A stretch of DNA of 64,000 bases, from NCBI RefSeq assembly GCF_032813545.1, contig NZ_CP136520.1, positions 5,388,001-5,452,000 of the forward strand. Direction: 5' to 3'. The stretch is from Nodosilinea sp. E11. Lineage in GTDB: Bacteria; Cyanobacteriota; Cyanobacteriia; Phormidesmidales; Phormidesmidaceae. Shown piece by piece: positions 1 through 8,628 of the stretch (position 1 is the first letter of the stretch; every line of letters begins with the position of its first letter). A program made the position numbers and the translations under genes. The notes under the pieces are model-generated. The model worked only from the letters and a program-made list of their open reading frames with translations, was not told the DNA's origin and made no database searches.

Positions 1-1092
1 CCATTGAGATCGCCAATTGTTCGAGAGCGTACGCTCTGCCGTTAGCATAATTAAGGGAGTAGTCGCAATCTGTGGATAGCGCCGAATTTGCTTCAATAAA
101 TCAAATCCAGAAATATTGGGCATGTTGATATCTATGAAAACAATGGCTGGTTGTGTCTCCAGCATAATTTCTACCGCAGTCACCGGATCATCATGCGATC
201 GCACCTGGTATCCCCAACTAGAAACCAATTGCTTGAACTGCTTTAGCATAACGGGAGAGTCATCGACAATTAAGACTTCAGAGGCTGCTTTGCGGGGCGG
301 CAACTCAACCTCAATCAATCCTTGTTCCGCTAACTTTGCCACACCTCTAGCAATTTCTAAAGTGTCTTGAGCTAGAGCAACTGTGATAGAATTTAGGGTT
401 TCACCGTGGGAAATAAGGGCTCTCAGATATTTTTTCTGACGATCGGTTATGTCGGATTCTCTGATCGCTTTCTCATGAATGAAAAGCTTGCTATCTAGAT
501 TGGGGATGACACGTTTAATCTGCTCCCAAATGAGCTGCCGACGACGTGACTCGGCCAGTATTTCTGAAATCTCAAAGCCAGGAGTTAGACCTGCAATTGA
601 GAGATCAGTCTCTGGTTTAAACTGTGCTTGACCAGAATGACTAAATAGCATCTGATCTAAGTCTTGCAGTACTTTGAGTCGTAGAGCCTGTCGAACCTCC
701 TCGGGCTGAATTATCTTCAACTCATATAAGCGGCTCAAAAAAACTGGTAATGGCTCTAGTGGGCGATCGCAATCATCCAAATGCAAGTCTTCTTTGAGGC
801 CGAGTACAGTACTTTGAACTGGTTCACTGCGAACCCGAAAAATATAGCGCTCAATTATCTCGAGTAGATAATCGATAGATAAAGGCTGTTGTCCTGAGAA
901 GACAACTTGCCCTCCCACTAACCCTAGCCACCAGGATTTTTCGGCTAGATTACAGGCATCCTCATCGAAGAAATGATGCCAATATCCAGTCAGAGCTAAA
1001 TCGTTCTGATGTTCAAGTTTGTAGGCTAAATTTTGAGAGTTAAACGAAAATTTCTGAGAATGAAACGAGCTGATTTGATGACGGGTAATCAC
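1..1092 (-). CDS. PatA-like response regulator (3' end beyond window)
   Basis: The minus-strand frame stays open from about 1092 to the window edge, so the C-terminus is missing. The last part is a CheY-like receiver: it begins EVLIVDDSPVMLKQFKQLV, has the phosphoacceptor in IVFIDINMPNISG, and continues with LLKQIRRYPQIATTPLIMLT. About 270 residues precede the receiver and resemble the N-terminal region of cyanobacterial PatA-type regulators (pattern formation, motility or phototaxis); this assignment is by general resemblance. The start is uncertain. The frame opens after a TAG, and GTG at 1092 is the first usable codon but has no clear ribosome binding site. Another frame starts with ATG at 1171 and stops after about 44 codons, so a frameshift near 1050-1090 is possible. 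Phosphorylation and partner kinase are inference. Confidence 0.75.
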   Translation of the reverse strand, partial: MITRHQISSFHSQKFSFNSQNLAYKLEHQNDLALTGYWHHFFDEDACNLAEKSWWLGLVGGQVVFSGQQPLSIDYLLEIIERYIFRVRSEPVQSTVLGLKEDLHLDDCDRPLEPLPVFLSRLYELKIIQPEEVRQALRLKVLQDLDQMLFSHSGQAQFKPETDLSIAGLTPGFEISEILAESRRRQLIWEQIKRVIPNLDSKLFIHEKAIRESDITDRQKKYLRALISHGETLNSITVALAQDTLEIARGVAKLAEQGLIEVELPPRKAASEVLIVDDSPVMLKQFKQLVSSWGYQVRSHDDPVTAVEIMLETQPAIVFIDINMPNISGFDLLKQIRRYPQIATTPLIMLTAERTLSNNWRSQW

Positions 1093-2012
1093 TAATTTCT
1101 AGCAGGTATAGAACATCCTGGTAGATTTGCACCGTGAGCCGTGACGATAAATTAGGAACTGAGTAAGCCATCTAGAAATTGGTCAAAAGCTATCAACCAA
1201 AAGCCATTAGTCTACCTATGGTTTAGCACTGGCCAAGCATAGGTGATTTGACTAACTGATCTGCTGTATGGAATGTTATGTAAACAGATGTGACGATGCT
1301 GCTGCTATGAGATGTGGGCAGGTTTATTAGCCCTGTTGTCGTCTATTGCATCTTGACTTGAGGTATATCTAATAATCCCCATTTTCACGAAAATGACAGG
1401 TATTCCCGTGACGGCTAGAAAAAAAGGCGGTTAATGATAAGACTTTAATCGCGTTATGTATTCAGTTTTTCTATAAAAAGGCCTGAATATGCAGTGACAA
1501 TCTGGAACTGTTTATCTAGCTAGATCTTCAGGATTGGGCCTTGGTACTCAGTTGTACTGAATTAGATTACAGGTAAGCAATTTTCAGCACTAGACTATGT
1601 ATGTCTATTCTCACGGTTTTTTGATAGTCTGCCTGTTAACGTGAACTTTCGGACAAAGCTTCTCTTTACGTTTGACAGTCATAATTGCTTAGCCCAATAG
1701 CCAGCCGGCCCAAGCCTTGACACAAGGGAGTGCCAGGATTGGGGCCGGCTGAAGCGAGCGGAAAAGGGGAATTGACCTGGGAGCTGCGATTGCATCGTCT
1801 TAGGGGCTGTACCATGGCGGCCACCACCCGTCTCTCTGATCGAGGGCTGCCGTTGCTGCGTCAATACAGCTATGCTCCTTAATTGGCTTCTAGGCCATGC
1901 CTGCAAAAGGTGTAATTGATATCACGGTCAAATGTAACGGTGTCCCAATAGCTACTGCTGTTCCTGGTGGAATTACCAAAAACGAGATGCATTAACGACG
2001 GCTGGTATAACG
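1093..2012. other. Long non-coding stretch
   Basis: About 900 bases between the PatA-like gene and crtW with no gene I recognise. The first half is AT-rich. Around 1700-1750 two short GC-rich arms (AGCCGGCCC and GGGGCCGGCT) could form a long-loop hairpin. Short open frames here on either strand have no recognisable protein content. The promoter of the PatA-like gene should lie near 1100-1250. Confidence 0.5.
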
Positions 2013-2765
2013 TTATACTTTGCTGCTTCGGTAAGCTTGGGGTAACTGGTACCAGGGCAGATGAGGCTTTAGATGATGCTCTTGGTGATACCCAAAATGG
2101 TAGCAAGTAATAAATGACCAAAAAACTGGCAGATGAATGCTGTTAATAGTGTTGTCGTATTCAGGGGCGTTGTCGCGTTGCCGATGGGGAAGAAAGATGC
2201 CAAAGGTGAACAGCTGAAGTGAGCTGAGCACCATGGGAATAATCCAAAAAAGAATTAGATTAATGGCCGGAATGTGGCAAATTATGAAGGCACAGAAAAT
2301 TAAGCTAATGCCGATCAGTGATACCCAAACTTGCCCACCTGTCTGGTAAGTTTTCATAAACTGGATATACCATAACCAGAACCCTCCCCGATTGAGCTTA
2401 TGGTGGTCAGGATCTTGTTCGGTCGCAGGGAATCGGTGATGAAGCCGGTGGTTTTTAGCCAGTAGCTGATAGGGCAACAGCGCGTATAACCATGAGGTTA
2501 TATACCCGAATGCATCGTTAAGCCCATGAAGGTTAGAAATATTTCTGTGAATAGCTTCATGGGTAACGATAAATAAACCGGTATGCAAAAAGGTTCTGAT
2601 CAGGATTGCCCAGAGCCAATAAGCCAAAGGGGTTTGGGCACTAAATAGGGTAAAAGTGCCCACTAAACTGAGAATCCACATCAATCCGATTAAACTAGCC
2701 CAGCACAGACTCACCTGAGAGTGGCTAGAGCTATTAATGTGGCGTGACGGTGATTGACTAACCAT
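2013..2765 (-). CDS. crtW: CrtW-type beta-carotene ketolase
   Basis: Membrane di-iron enzyme of the fatty-acid-desaturase/hydroxylase superfamily that adds a 4-keto group to beta-carotene, giving echinenone and canthaxanthin. The 250-residue length fits the family. Three His clusters are visible: THEAIH (around residues 68-73), HRLHH (106-110) and FGYHQEHH near residue 230. Family-specific context is also present: GFWLWYIQFM after the second box and HLPWYQLP after the third. Several hydrophobic helices lie between the boxes. The gene starts 28 bases after the nblA stop on the same strand, so the two are probably co-transcribed. A CrtR-type hydroxylase is the nearest alternative, but the box spacing and the C-terminal PHLPW motif favour CrtW. 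Confidence 0.88.
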   Translation of the reverse strand: MVSQSPSRHINSSSHSQVSLCWASLIGLMWILSLVGTFTLFSAQTPLAYWLWAILIRTFLHTGLFIVTHEAIHRNISNLHGLNDAFGYITSWLYALLPYQLLAKNHRLHHRFPATEQDPDHHKLNRGGFWLWYIQFMKTYQTGGQVWVSLIGISLIFCAFIICHIPAINLILFWIIPMVLSSLQLFTFGIFLPHRQRDNAPEYDNTINSIHLPVFWSFITCYHFGYHQEHHLKPHLPWYQLPQAYRSSKV

Positions 2766-2793
2766 ATCTAATCATGCTTTCGGCCTGAACAAA

Positions 2794-3012
2794 CTACTCT
2801 TCTGTCAACGCTTCTAAAGTGACATTAATATCTTTGCCAATGCCCCAAGTCTCTTTCAAAATTTCACGGAAAGTGGTGGCCTGATATAGCATGGCCTCTC
2901 GCAGCTGAATGAGTAGAGTCTGGGCGTCAGCTTGAGAAAGGTCTTTAATCTGAGTTTCAAAGACCTGAAGCTCAAACTGCTGTTCTAGCGGTAGTTGATC
3001 ACGAATAGTCAT
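2794..3012 (-). CDS. nblA: NblA-family phycobilisome degradation protein
   Basis: Small protein of 72 residues; typical NblA proteins are about 60. The sequence has the family pattern: LPLEQQFELQVFETQIKDLS, then a QTLLIQLREAM helix and an ETWGIG motif near residues 53-60. NblA binds phycobiliproteins and brings the Clp protease to the phycobilisome during nutrient stress, which bleaches the antenna. The extra C-terminal residues (KDINVTLEALTEE) are longer than in the classical proteins. It is the first gene of a two-gene unit with crtW. A perfect inverted repeat lies 28-50 bases upstream of the start codon and may control it. Confidence 0.88.
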   Translation of the reverse strand: MTIRDQLPLEQQFELQVFETQIKDLSQADAQTLLIQLREAMLYQATTFREILKETWGIGKDINVTLEALTEE

Positions 3013-3040
3013 GGGTGGTATTGCCTTGCGACAGTAACGA

Positions 3041-3062
3041 CGTTACATTAACCAATGTAACG
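3041..3062. promoter_or_regulatory. Inverted repeat upstream of nblA
   Basis: Perfect 9-bp arms CGTTACATT and AATGTAACG with a 4-base centre (AACC), 28-50 bases upstream of the nblA start codon. The position suits an operator or a 5'-UTR hairpin. It does not match the NtcA consensus GTA-N8-TAC: the half-sites are in the opposite order (TAC-N10-GTA). Confidence 0.55.
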
Positions 3063-3370
3063 TTTTGCCAAGGATGTGGTGTCAATTTCTATCTTCCGTG
3101 GTAGAGCGAACCATGCCCGGCATCATTAAGGCGGTTTACCGCAACGATCCCTGCCTGTTCCTCCCGCCTAGAGCCTGTCCTCGCGAAGGCGCGGGGCAGT
3201 AATCCATCTGAATTACTGCCTTGCAAGGTATGTTCTCGAGGATAAGAGGGCGATCGCAGGCTGCGATCCACTAATACCGAATGGAGTTTGCAGAGAGACC
3301 GAGAACCTGTCTCCCGCACCGTTTAGAGCTTGTCACAATCAGCTTGGTCAACGGCTAGTCAGGTTAGGAG
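3063..3370. other. Non-coding stretch with small inverted repeat
   Basis: No gene recognised. It holds a 9-bp inverted repeat (GGCAGTAAT at 3195-3203, ATTACTGCC at 3212-3220) and several GC-rich short palindromic bits. A minus-strand open frame of 76 codons here reads as Arg/Ser-rich noise. Confidence 0.4.
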
Positions 3371-3475
3371 TTATAGCTATAGTCACCTGGGTTAGGACAT
3401 CCAGAACCCTAGAAACGTTCGAACGTTCAAACGTTCTTAGGGGAAATGTCTGAACCGGCCTGGCTACAGCTATAG
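3371..3475. repeat. MITE-like palindromic repeat, copy A
   Basis: About 105 bp whose two ends are inverted versions of each other (TTATAGCTATAG at the left, CTACAGCTATAG at the right). The middle is built from AACGTTCGAACGTT palindromes. A second copy in opposite orientation lies at 13241-13343 and matches at roughly nine of ten positions by eye. No open frame inside. It behaves like a non-autonomous mobile element or large repetitive palindrome. Confidence 0.75.
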
Positions 3476-3478
3476 TGG

Positions 3479-3498
3479 ATTCCCACTTCCGTGGGAAT
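3479..3498. repeat. Short hairpin between the repeat and the CocE-family gene
   Basis: ATTCCCAC and GTGGGAAT separated by TTCC. It lies just downstream of the stop codon of the hydrolase gene that ends at 3531, so it could help end that transcript. There is no T-run after it in that direction, so a dispersed palindrome is equally likely. Confidence 0.4.
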
Positions 3499-3530
3499 GA
3501 CAGATTAGGAGCATTTAAGCGGACTTGATA

Positions 3531-5351
3531 TTACTCGTTCGCTGGAATAATCGGCAGAATCAGCTGGGAGACAGCGGCGGCGTGGTGGTAAACCGTCTGG
3601 GTTGCGGTGACGGGCTGGCGCTCGGTGGGGATGTTGCGGCCTGTGTTGGGGTTGCGGTCAAAGCGGGGATAGCTGCTGCTGGAGACCTCTAGACGAAGAC
3701 GATGGCCCGGAAAAAAGACCTGGCTGGTGGGCCAGAGATCGATCGTGATTTCGGTAGGTGCCTGAGGGTCGGCCAGCGGATTATTGGCGCTGCCGTAGCC
3801 CCGCCGCAGAATCCCTTCAGAGACGTTGTAAGCCCTGCCATCAGGGTAGACATCCACTAGTTTGGCGGTGAAATCGGTGTGGGGAGCTGTGGTCGAAACC
3901 TGGAGTTGCAGCTGCACTGGCCCCGTCACTTCGATCGCGTCGGTCAGGGGCGGGGTGGTATAGACCAGCACATCCTCCCGCTGTTCCACTGCATTTTGGG
4001 GTTGGATGCCTGCGTGTGGCCCCAGCATGGTGCCTCCAGCGCTGGGCACCGGGTTTTGCGGGTCGTAGATGAAGCGATCGCTCACTTCATCTTTCCCCGG
4101 CATCTCCAAACTTAGAACGCCGTCGCCGTGGAGGGTATTCGCCCGACCGTGGCTGTGCAGGTAGTAGGGCGTATAGCGGGTGCGGGGCAGAGGCCAGGCC
4201 GATTCGCCGCGCCAGGTGTTAGCGCCCATGACGTAGATCAACACCGGGTCGGGGTAGGCCGTCTTGGGGTTGCCCTTGAGCTGCTGATCAAACCAGGGCA
4301 GGCTGGGGCCAATGCTCTCAAAGCGGTAGTTGCGGGGGCGGCTGCCGTCGGGGAAGGTGACGGTATTGGCGTGGGTCCAGGGGCCGACGATCAGGCGGGT
4401 GGCCTCGGCCACCGGAGGGGCTGCACTGGCGCGAATCTGCTCAAAATCGGCCAGCTGGGTGGGCAAAAACGGATCGTACCAGCCCGCCATCAGCAGGGCC
4501 GGGGCCTGAAGCTGGCGAGCGCGATCCGTGCCATCGACCGACTGCCAGTAGCGATCGCGATCGGTGTGACTGGCCCAGGTGTCAAAAAACGGAATATTCT
4601 GCACCGCTCGGTTGTCGGCCTCTAGCAGGGGCCACCCCTCAAAACCCCGCTGGAGCTGATCCTGGGGCAGGGGGATATCGCGGGGGCCGTAGCTGAGGGT
4701 TGCCCAGTAGAGGGCACTTTCTAGGGAAAATGCACCGCCGGGGTAGAACATGCGGTAAAAGTCGGTGCTGCAAATCTGCGGAATCAGCGCCGACAACCCC
4801 GGATTGAGCGCGTCGGCCAGCACCCACTGGGTATAGCCAAAGTAGGAACCGCCCCACATGCCGATCTGCCCGTTGTACCAGGGCTGCTGGGCGATCCACT
4901 CCAGCGTGGCCCGGCCATCCTGGCCCTCGTTCAAAAAGGGCGGATCGTAGCTGCCGCCCGACTCGTACCGGCCTCGGGTGCCCTGAATCACCGTGGTGTA
5001 GCCGTGGCTGGCCCAGAGATGGCCCACGGTGCGGGCAAACAGGATGTGTTTGAGCTGTTTGGAATAGGGAATGCGTACCAGAATGGTCGGGGTCGGGGCA
5101 GCGGTGCGGGGATGGTAGACATCGGCCACCAGGGCTGTGCCATCGGGGGCGGTTACAGTCACCCGGCGTTCTAGGTGAACGCTGTAGCTAGCGGGCAGAT
5201 AGTCGAGCTGGTAGCCCAGCCAGGCGGCGGCGATCGCACTGCCCCGCCCCACCAGCAACAGCAGCAGCGCCGTCACCCCCGCCAACAACAACAGCCAGAC
5301 CCGCTTGTGAGCAAACAGTCGAGCGCAATGGCGAAAGATCCCTACCCTCAT
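3531..5351 (-). CDS. CocE/NonD-family alpha/beta hydrolase (X-Pro dipeptidyl-peptidase S15 fold)
   Basis: 606 residues. An N-terminal hydrophobic segment (about residues 18-44) suggests a membrane anchor or signal. The alpha/beta-hydrolase core has the nucleophile elbow GGSYFG at 167-172 (Ser169), typical CocE features such as GTRGRYESGG near 124-133, and GWYDPF and GPWTHAN regions that supply the acid and histidine. The last 180 residues look like the beta-rich jelly-roll domain (PLTDAIEVTGPVQLQLQVST, then PGHRLRLEVSSSSYPRFDRN). The family hydrolyses esters or amides (cocaine esterase, glutaryl-7-ACA acylase, alpha-amino-acid ester hydrolase); the substrate here is unknown. It overlaps the preceding membrane-protein gene by 4 bases (ATGA), so the two are translationally coupled. 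It is the last gene of a five-gene minus-strand operon. Confidence 0.85.
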   Translation of the reverse strand: MRVGIFRHCARLFAHKRVWLLLLAGVTALLLLLVGRGSAIAAAWLGYQLDYLPASYSVHLERRVTVTAPDGTALVADVYHPRTAAPTPTILVRIPYSKQLKHILFARTVGHLWASHGYTTVIQGTRGRYESGGSYDPPFLNEGQDGRATLEWIAQQPWYNGQIGMWGGSYFGYTQWVLADALNPGLSALIPQICSTDFYRMFYPGGAFSLESALYWATLSYGPRDIPLPQDQLQRGFEGWPLLEADNRAVQNIPFFDTWASHTDRDRYWQSVDGTDRARQLQAPALLMAGWYDPFLPTQLADFEQIRASAAPPVAEATRLIVGPWTHANTVTFPDGSRPRNYRFESIGPSLPWFDQQLKGNPKTAYPDPVLIYVMGANTWRGESAWPLPRTRYTPYYLHSHGRANTLHGDGVLSLEMPGKDEVSDRFIYDPQNPVPSAGGTMLGPHAGIQPQNAVEQREDVLVYTTPPLTDAIEVTGPVQLQLQVSTTAPHTDFTAKLVDVYPDGRAYNVSEGILRRGYGSANNPLADPQAPTEITIDLWPTSQVFFPGHRLRLEVSSSSYPRFDRNPNTGRNIPTERQPVTATQTVYHHAAAVSQLILPIIPANE

Positions 5352-5824
5352 AGCTGCCTCCCCCGGTGATGGCCCCAGCCCCAGAGCCAGAGATAGGTGG
5401 CCAGCACCCAGTGAAACACGATGGGAATAGTGCCTTCCCCCAGCCAGCGGCGTTCTGGATAGAGGCTCATAGTGAGGCCGTAGCGAATCACCATCACCCC
5501 GGCGTAGCCGTAGCTAAAGTACTGAAGCGCTTTACCCAGACGGGGACGAGGCCGCTGAAACCAGCCCCGCCCCTGGGCCAGGTCGCGGTTAATTTTGACC
5601 TGGAGCACCAAAATCAGTAACTGGCTGGGCAACAGCAGCGGGTAGGGCAGCAGGCCCGAATACCAGTGGGGCATAGGGGGCAAAAAGGGCACCTGGCAGC
5701 AGGCCACCAGCACCTGGCCCAGCACTCGCAGCAAAAACAGCAGAGTTAGCCCCCACAGCCAGGCCACCGGATGCCGACTCGGCCACAACCCATTCCGCCA
5801 GAGACCATCAGTGGGGGTGGGCAT
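5348..5824 (-). CDS. Small integral membrane protein of unknown function
   Basis: 158 residues with about four hydrophobic segments, around residues 18-45 (WLWGLTLLFLLRVLGQVLVA), 55-75, 100-118 and 135-150. I recognise no family. A conserved-looking stretch is KINRDLAQGRGWFQRPRPRLGK in a cytosolic loop. It overlaps the GH3-type gene by 17 bases and the hydrolase gene by 4, so it belongs to the operon. A role in moving or anchoring the product or substrate of the neighbouring enzymes is inference only. Confidence 0.6.
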   Translation of the reverse strand: MPTPTDGLWRNGLWPSRHPVAWLWGLTLLFLLRVLGQVLVACCQVPFLPPMPHWYSGLLPYPLLLPSQLLILVLQVKINRDLAQGRGWFQRPRPRLGKALQYFSYGYAGVMVIRYGLTMSLYPERRWLGEGTIPIVFHWVLATYLWLWGWGHHRGRQL

Positions 5825-7457
5825 AGGGCAGCGTCAGCTCATAGGTTTGCGCGATCGCCTCAGTATCCAGCGGCAGGGGCTGCTGGGTGAGCACCGGCCA
5901 TTTGTACTGCACTTCCCGCTGGCCCTGGGCGATCGCCCGACGCTGGGTCGCCTCTGCCCAGCCTGGTTTCATGCAATGGAGACAGGGGAGATGTAACCGT
6001 TGCGAGGCACGTTTTTGGGCGTATTCGGTGTTGTTCTCAGCCAGGGCTGTATCCAGGGCCGACAGCAGTTGTTGAACCCAGTCCTGGCTGGGGATGTCCG
6101 CCGCTTCCCAGTAAAGCTCGTAGCGCATGGCCTGGGCATTGGCTACTAGGCGGTAGGGGCCGATGGGCTGGTGAAACTGGCATTGCAGAGCGGCGATCGC
6201 GGCCAGCACATGGTTCACATGCAGCTTCTCCCCGGTCAAGTTGCTCATGTCGCGGCCCTTGCGTAAAAAGGCAACCAGGGGCGATCGGTGGTAGAACCCC
6301 GTCACCTCCACCACATCGTTGATGTGATAGCGATAGAGACCGCTGGGGGTGGTCAATAAAACCTGGTAGCACTGCCCCTGCTCTAGCTCATGGCTGAGCA
6401 AAATCGGCGGGTCGGCCATCTCAGCGCAGTCTTCGGGAATGAACTCGTAAACATTCAGGGTCAGATCGAGCAGGCCAGCGGGGGTGTCGTTCTGGTAGGG
6501 CAGGGTGATGCGGGCCTCACTGGCCAAATAGCCCAGATCGCGAATCGGCAGGGGACCATAGTCAGCGGTGAGCTGGCGGGCCTGTGCCCCCACCGAGCCG
6601 CCCGTCCAGCAGCCCAGCAGGGCCAGGTGGGGCCAGCAGTCTTGGGGCCGCAGCGCCCCGGTGGTGTGGAAGATCTGCTCTAGCTGTTTAGCCCGCTCGG
6701 GCTGGGGGCGCTGAACGGACAACCCCTCGCCGCTTGTGCCGTCATGAATCGCTCGGATTAAGGATTCTGCCTGGTCAGTCATCACCGTGGCCAGCCGCTT
6801 GAGGGTGCTGGGGTTGGGCGTACAGAGAAATGACACCTGTCGTGCCAAGGCGTAGCGGGCGATCGCCCAGTAACGGCGATCGTAGTCAGCAATCTCAAAC
6901 ACCGGGTAGGGGATGGCGTAGGTACGCCGAATCAAAGCCGGAATCTGCTGGTAGATGCGTCCCGACAGGCTGCCGTAGGGAATGCCGCCGGGGGTGTAGC
7001 CCTCGATCGCCGGGCTGACGATACCCACCACCGCCCCATTCAAAAACGTCGGGTGGTCTTGCAGAATGCGGTAGAGCCACTGCCGCATCAGTCGCGCCCC
7101 GCCCCGCTCTACCCCGGCGGTGACGGGAATATATTTGGGTTGCCCGGTGGTGCCACTGGTCGTGGTAAACATCCGCACCGGCTCATTCACCAAGATCTTC
7201 TCCCGGCCCGCCATCATTTGCTGCACGTAGGGCCGAAAGCCCTCATAGTCGCGGATGGGCACCGCCCGGCGGTAGTCGAGCGGGGTGCGAATGTGATCAA
7301 AGCGGTGCTCGCGACCAAACTGAGTGTCGCTATGGCGGCGGAGCAACTGGCGCAAGAGCCGCTGCTGGGCCAGCTCCGGCTCCTGGGTGGCGGCCTCTAG
7401 CTGTTCTTTCAAGGCTCGCCCCTGCCAGCGCAGCCCGAGGGTGTACAGGTTGGCCAT
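5808..7457 (-). CDS. GH3-family acyl-acid amido synthetase
   Basis: A member of the GH3 branch of adenylate-forming enzymes, which activate a carboxylic acid with ATP and join it to an amine such as an amino acid. Visible motifs are the P-loop-like TTTSGTTGQPKYIP (about residues 98-110), YLASEARIT for the adenine/carboxylate site, and YRYHINDVVEVTGF for the ATP-contacting motif. A C-terminal domain follows. I chose ATG at 7457 (MANLYTLGL, 549 residues) because it lies 4 bases after the upstream stop. The longer frame to 7520 would overlap that gene by 58 bases and adds an unlikely leader. The natural acid and amine are unknown. In context the product could be an N-acyl amino acid or similar conjugate. 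Confidence 0.85.
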   Translation of the reverse strand: MANLYTLGLRWQGRALKEQLEAATQEPELAQQRLLRQLLRRHSDTQFGREHRFDHIRTPLDYRRAVPIRDYEGFRPYVQQMMAGREKILVNEPVRMFTTTSGTTGQPKYIPVTAGVERGGARLMRQWLYRILQDHPTFLNGAVVGIVSPAIEGYTPGGIPYGSLSGRIYQQIPALIRRTYAIPYPVFEIADYDRRYWAIARYALARQVSFLCTPNPSTLKRLATVMTDQAESLIRAIHDGTSGEGLSVQRPQPERAKQLEQIFHTTGALRPQDCWPHLALLGCWTGGSVGAQARQLTADYGPLPIRDLGYLASEARITLPYQNDTPAGLLDLTLNVYEFIPEDCAEMADPPILLSHELEQGQCYQVLLTTPSGLYRYHINDVVEVTGFYHRSPLVAFLRKGRDMSNLTGEKLHVNHVLAAIAALQCQFHQPIGPYRLVANAQAMRYELYWEAADIPSQDWVQQLLSALDTALAENNTEYAQKRASQRLHLPCLHCMKPGWAEATQRRAIAQGQREVQYKWPVLTQQPLPLDTEAIAQTYELTLPYAHPH

Positions 7458-7461
7458 GGCG

Positions 7462-8628
7462 TCACACTGCCTTAGCTGAGAGTGAAACAGTTTGCTGGGC
7501 GTATTTTTCCAGCAGATCATCCTGAATTTCGACCCCCAGCCCTGGCCCCTTCAGCGGTTTCGCCAGCCCCTGGTGGCCAAAGTGGATGGGGCGACGGCTG
7601 AGATCTTCGCGCAAGAGCAGGCTACCGTAGGAGCCTTCGCAAAAGCTGATCTCGGGCAAATGGGCCGCCAAATGTCGCCCAGCGGCGGAGAGAATTGCTG
7701 TCTCGCCCACCTGGCAGCCCACCTGCATTTGAATGCCAGCGGATTGAGCAAGGGCAGCAATCGCTAGCGTTGACCCCAGCCCCCCACATTTCGACAGCCG
7801 CAGATTAAAGCCTCGGCAGGCTCTGGCCGCAATCAGCGCCTGGGCATCGGCCAGGGTAATCAGCGATTCATCGGCCATTTGAGGAATGGCGGTAGCCGCC
7901 TGCACCGTCGCTAACGCTTGGGGGTCGCCGCGCGGAATCATTTGCTCGGCGCTGTCGACCTGGAATTCGGCCAGGGCCTCGCAGGTGGCGATCGCCTCCG
8001 CCACGCCATAGGCCCCATTGCCATCCACCCGCAGCGACACCGCTGGCCCCACCGCCGTGCGAATTGCCGCCAGCCGCTCGCGATCGGCCTCTCCGGTGAT
8101 CTTCACCTTGATATGGGGTAGGGCAAACTGCTTAAAGCGCTTGGCGTGCTTCACCGCGCCCTCAATGCTGCTGGCTGTGATCACGCCGCTGTAGGTCACC
8201 GGGTGCCGAGGCGGCAAGAGTTCCCCCAGCGAAACCCCGGCTGATTTGAGCAGACAATCGACCAGGGCTAGCTCAAAGCCGCAGCGCGCCGCATTCCAGG
8301 CCACCACGCCGGTATCGGCTTCCGCAGAATCTTCTGTCGGTAGAGTCAGCGACTCTAGCCAGGCGATCGCATCCTGCCCTTCCCAGAGGACATAGTCAGC
8401 GGCTTGCACCGCAGGCCACAGGATGCTTTCCATAAACTGCAAACAGCCCGCCACCGTCTCCCCGGTGACGTAGGGTCGAGCTACCGCCTCGCCGTAGCCA
8501 ACGGTGCCGTCCTCGGCCCGCAGCCGCACCACAATGGAATCTGAGCTGCTACGCGATCGCACGCTGTGGGCAAAGGCTTCCACAAAGGGAATCTGCAGGG
8601 CAAATAGGCTGGCCTCAACGATTTTCAT
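7462..8628 (-). CDS. Enolase-superfamily enzyme, muconate-cycloisomerase/dipeptide-epimerase type
   Basis: About 388 residues from MKIVEASLFALQIPF. Both domains are present: the N-terminal capping domain with the substrate-loop segment RPYVTGE, and a barrel with the base motif KVK (HIKVKITG), metal ligands in VDGNGAY, AEQ and ADES, and the second base lysine in LRLSKCGG. This K-x-K / D-E-D / K pattern is that of the muconate-lactonising subgroup, which includes o-succinylbenzoate synthase, N-succinylamino-acid racemase and dipeptide epimerase. Lying next to a GH3 amido synthetase, epimerisation of an amino acid or peptide is a reasonable guess, not proven. I chose the ATG at 8628 over 8676: it starts at the family's usual beginning and overlaps the upstream gene by only 14 bases. 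Confidence 0.82.
   Translation of the reverse strand: MKIVEASLFALQIPFVEAFAHSVRSRSSSDSIVVRLRAEDGTVGYGEAVARPYVTGETVAGCLQFMESILWPAVQAADYVLWEGQDAIAWLESLTLPTEDSAEADTGVVAWNAARCGFELALVDCLLKSAGVSLGELLPPRHPVTYSGVITASSIEGAVKHAKRFKQFALPHIKVKITGEADRERLAAIRTAVGPAVSLRVDGNGAYGVAEAIATCEALAEFQVDSAEQMIPRGDPQALATVQAATAIPQMADESLITLADAQALIAARACRGFNLRLSKCGGLGSTLAIAALAQSAGIQMQVGCQVGETAILSAAGRHLAAHLPEISFCEGSYGSLLLREDLSRRPIHFGHQGLAKPLKGPGLGVEIQDDLLEKYAQQTVSLSAKAV

Noticed and set aside
1679..2121. Two short minus-strand frames downstream of crtW
   Set aside because: No recognisable protein content; one overlaps the end of crtW in another frame.
3089..3319. Minus-strand open frame of 76 codons
   Set aside because: Arg/Ser-rich, no domain, lies in a spacer with small palindromes.
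4128..4625. 165-codon plus-strand frame inside the CocE-family gene
   Set aside because: Antisense shadow of a clear, motif-bearing gene in GC-rich sequence.
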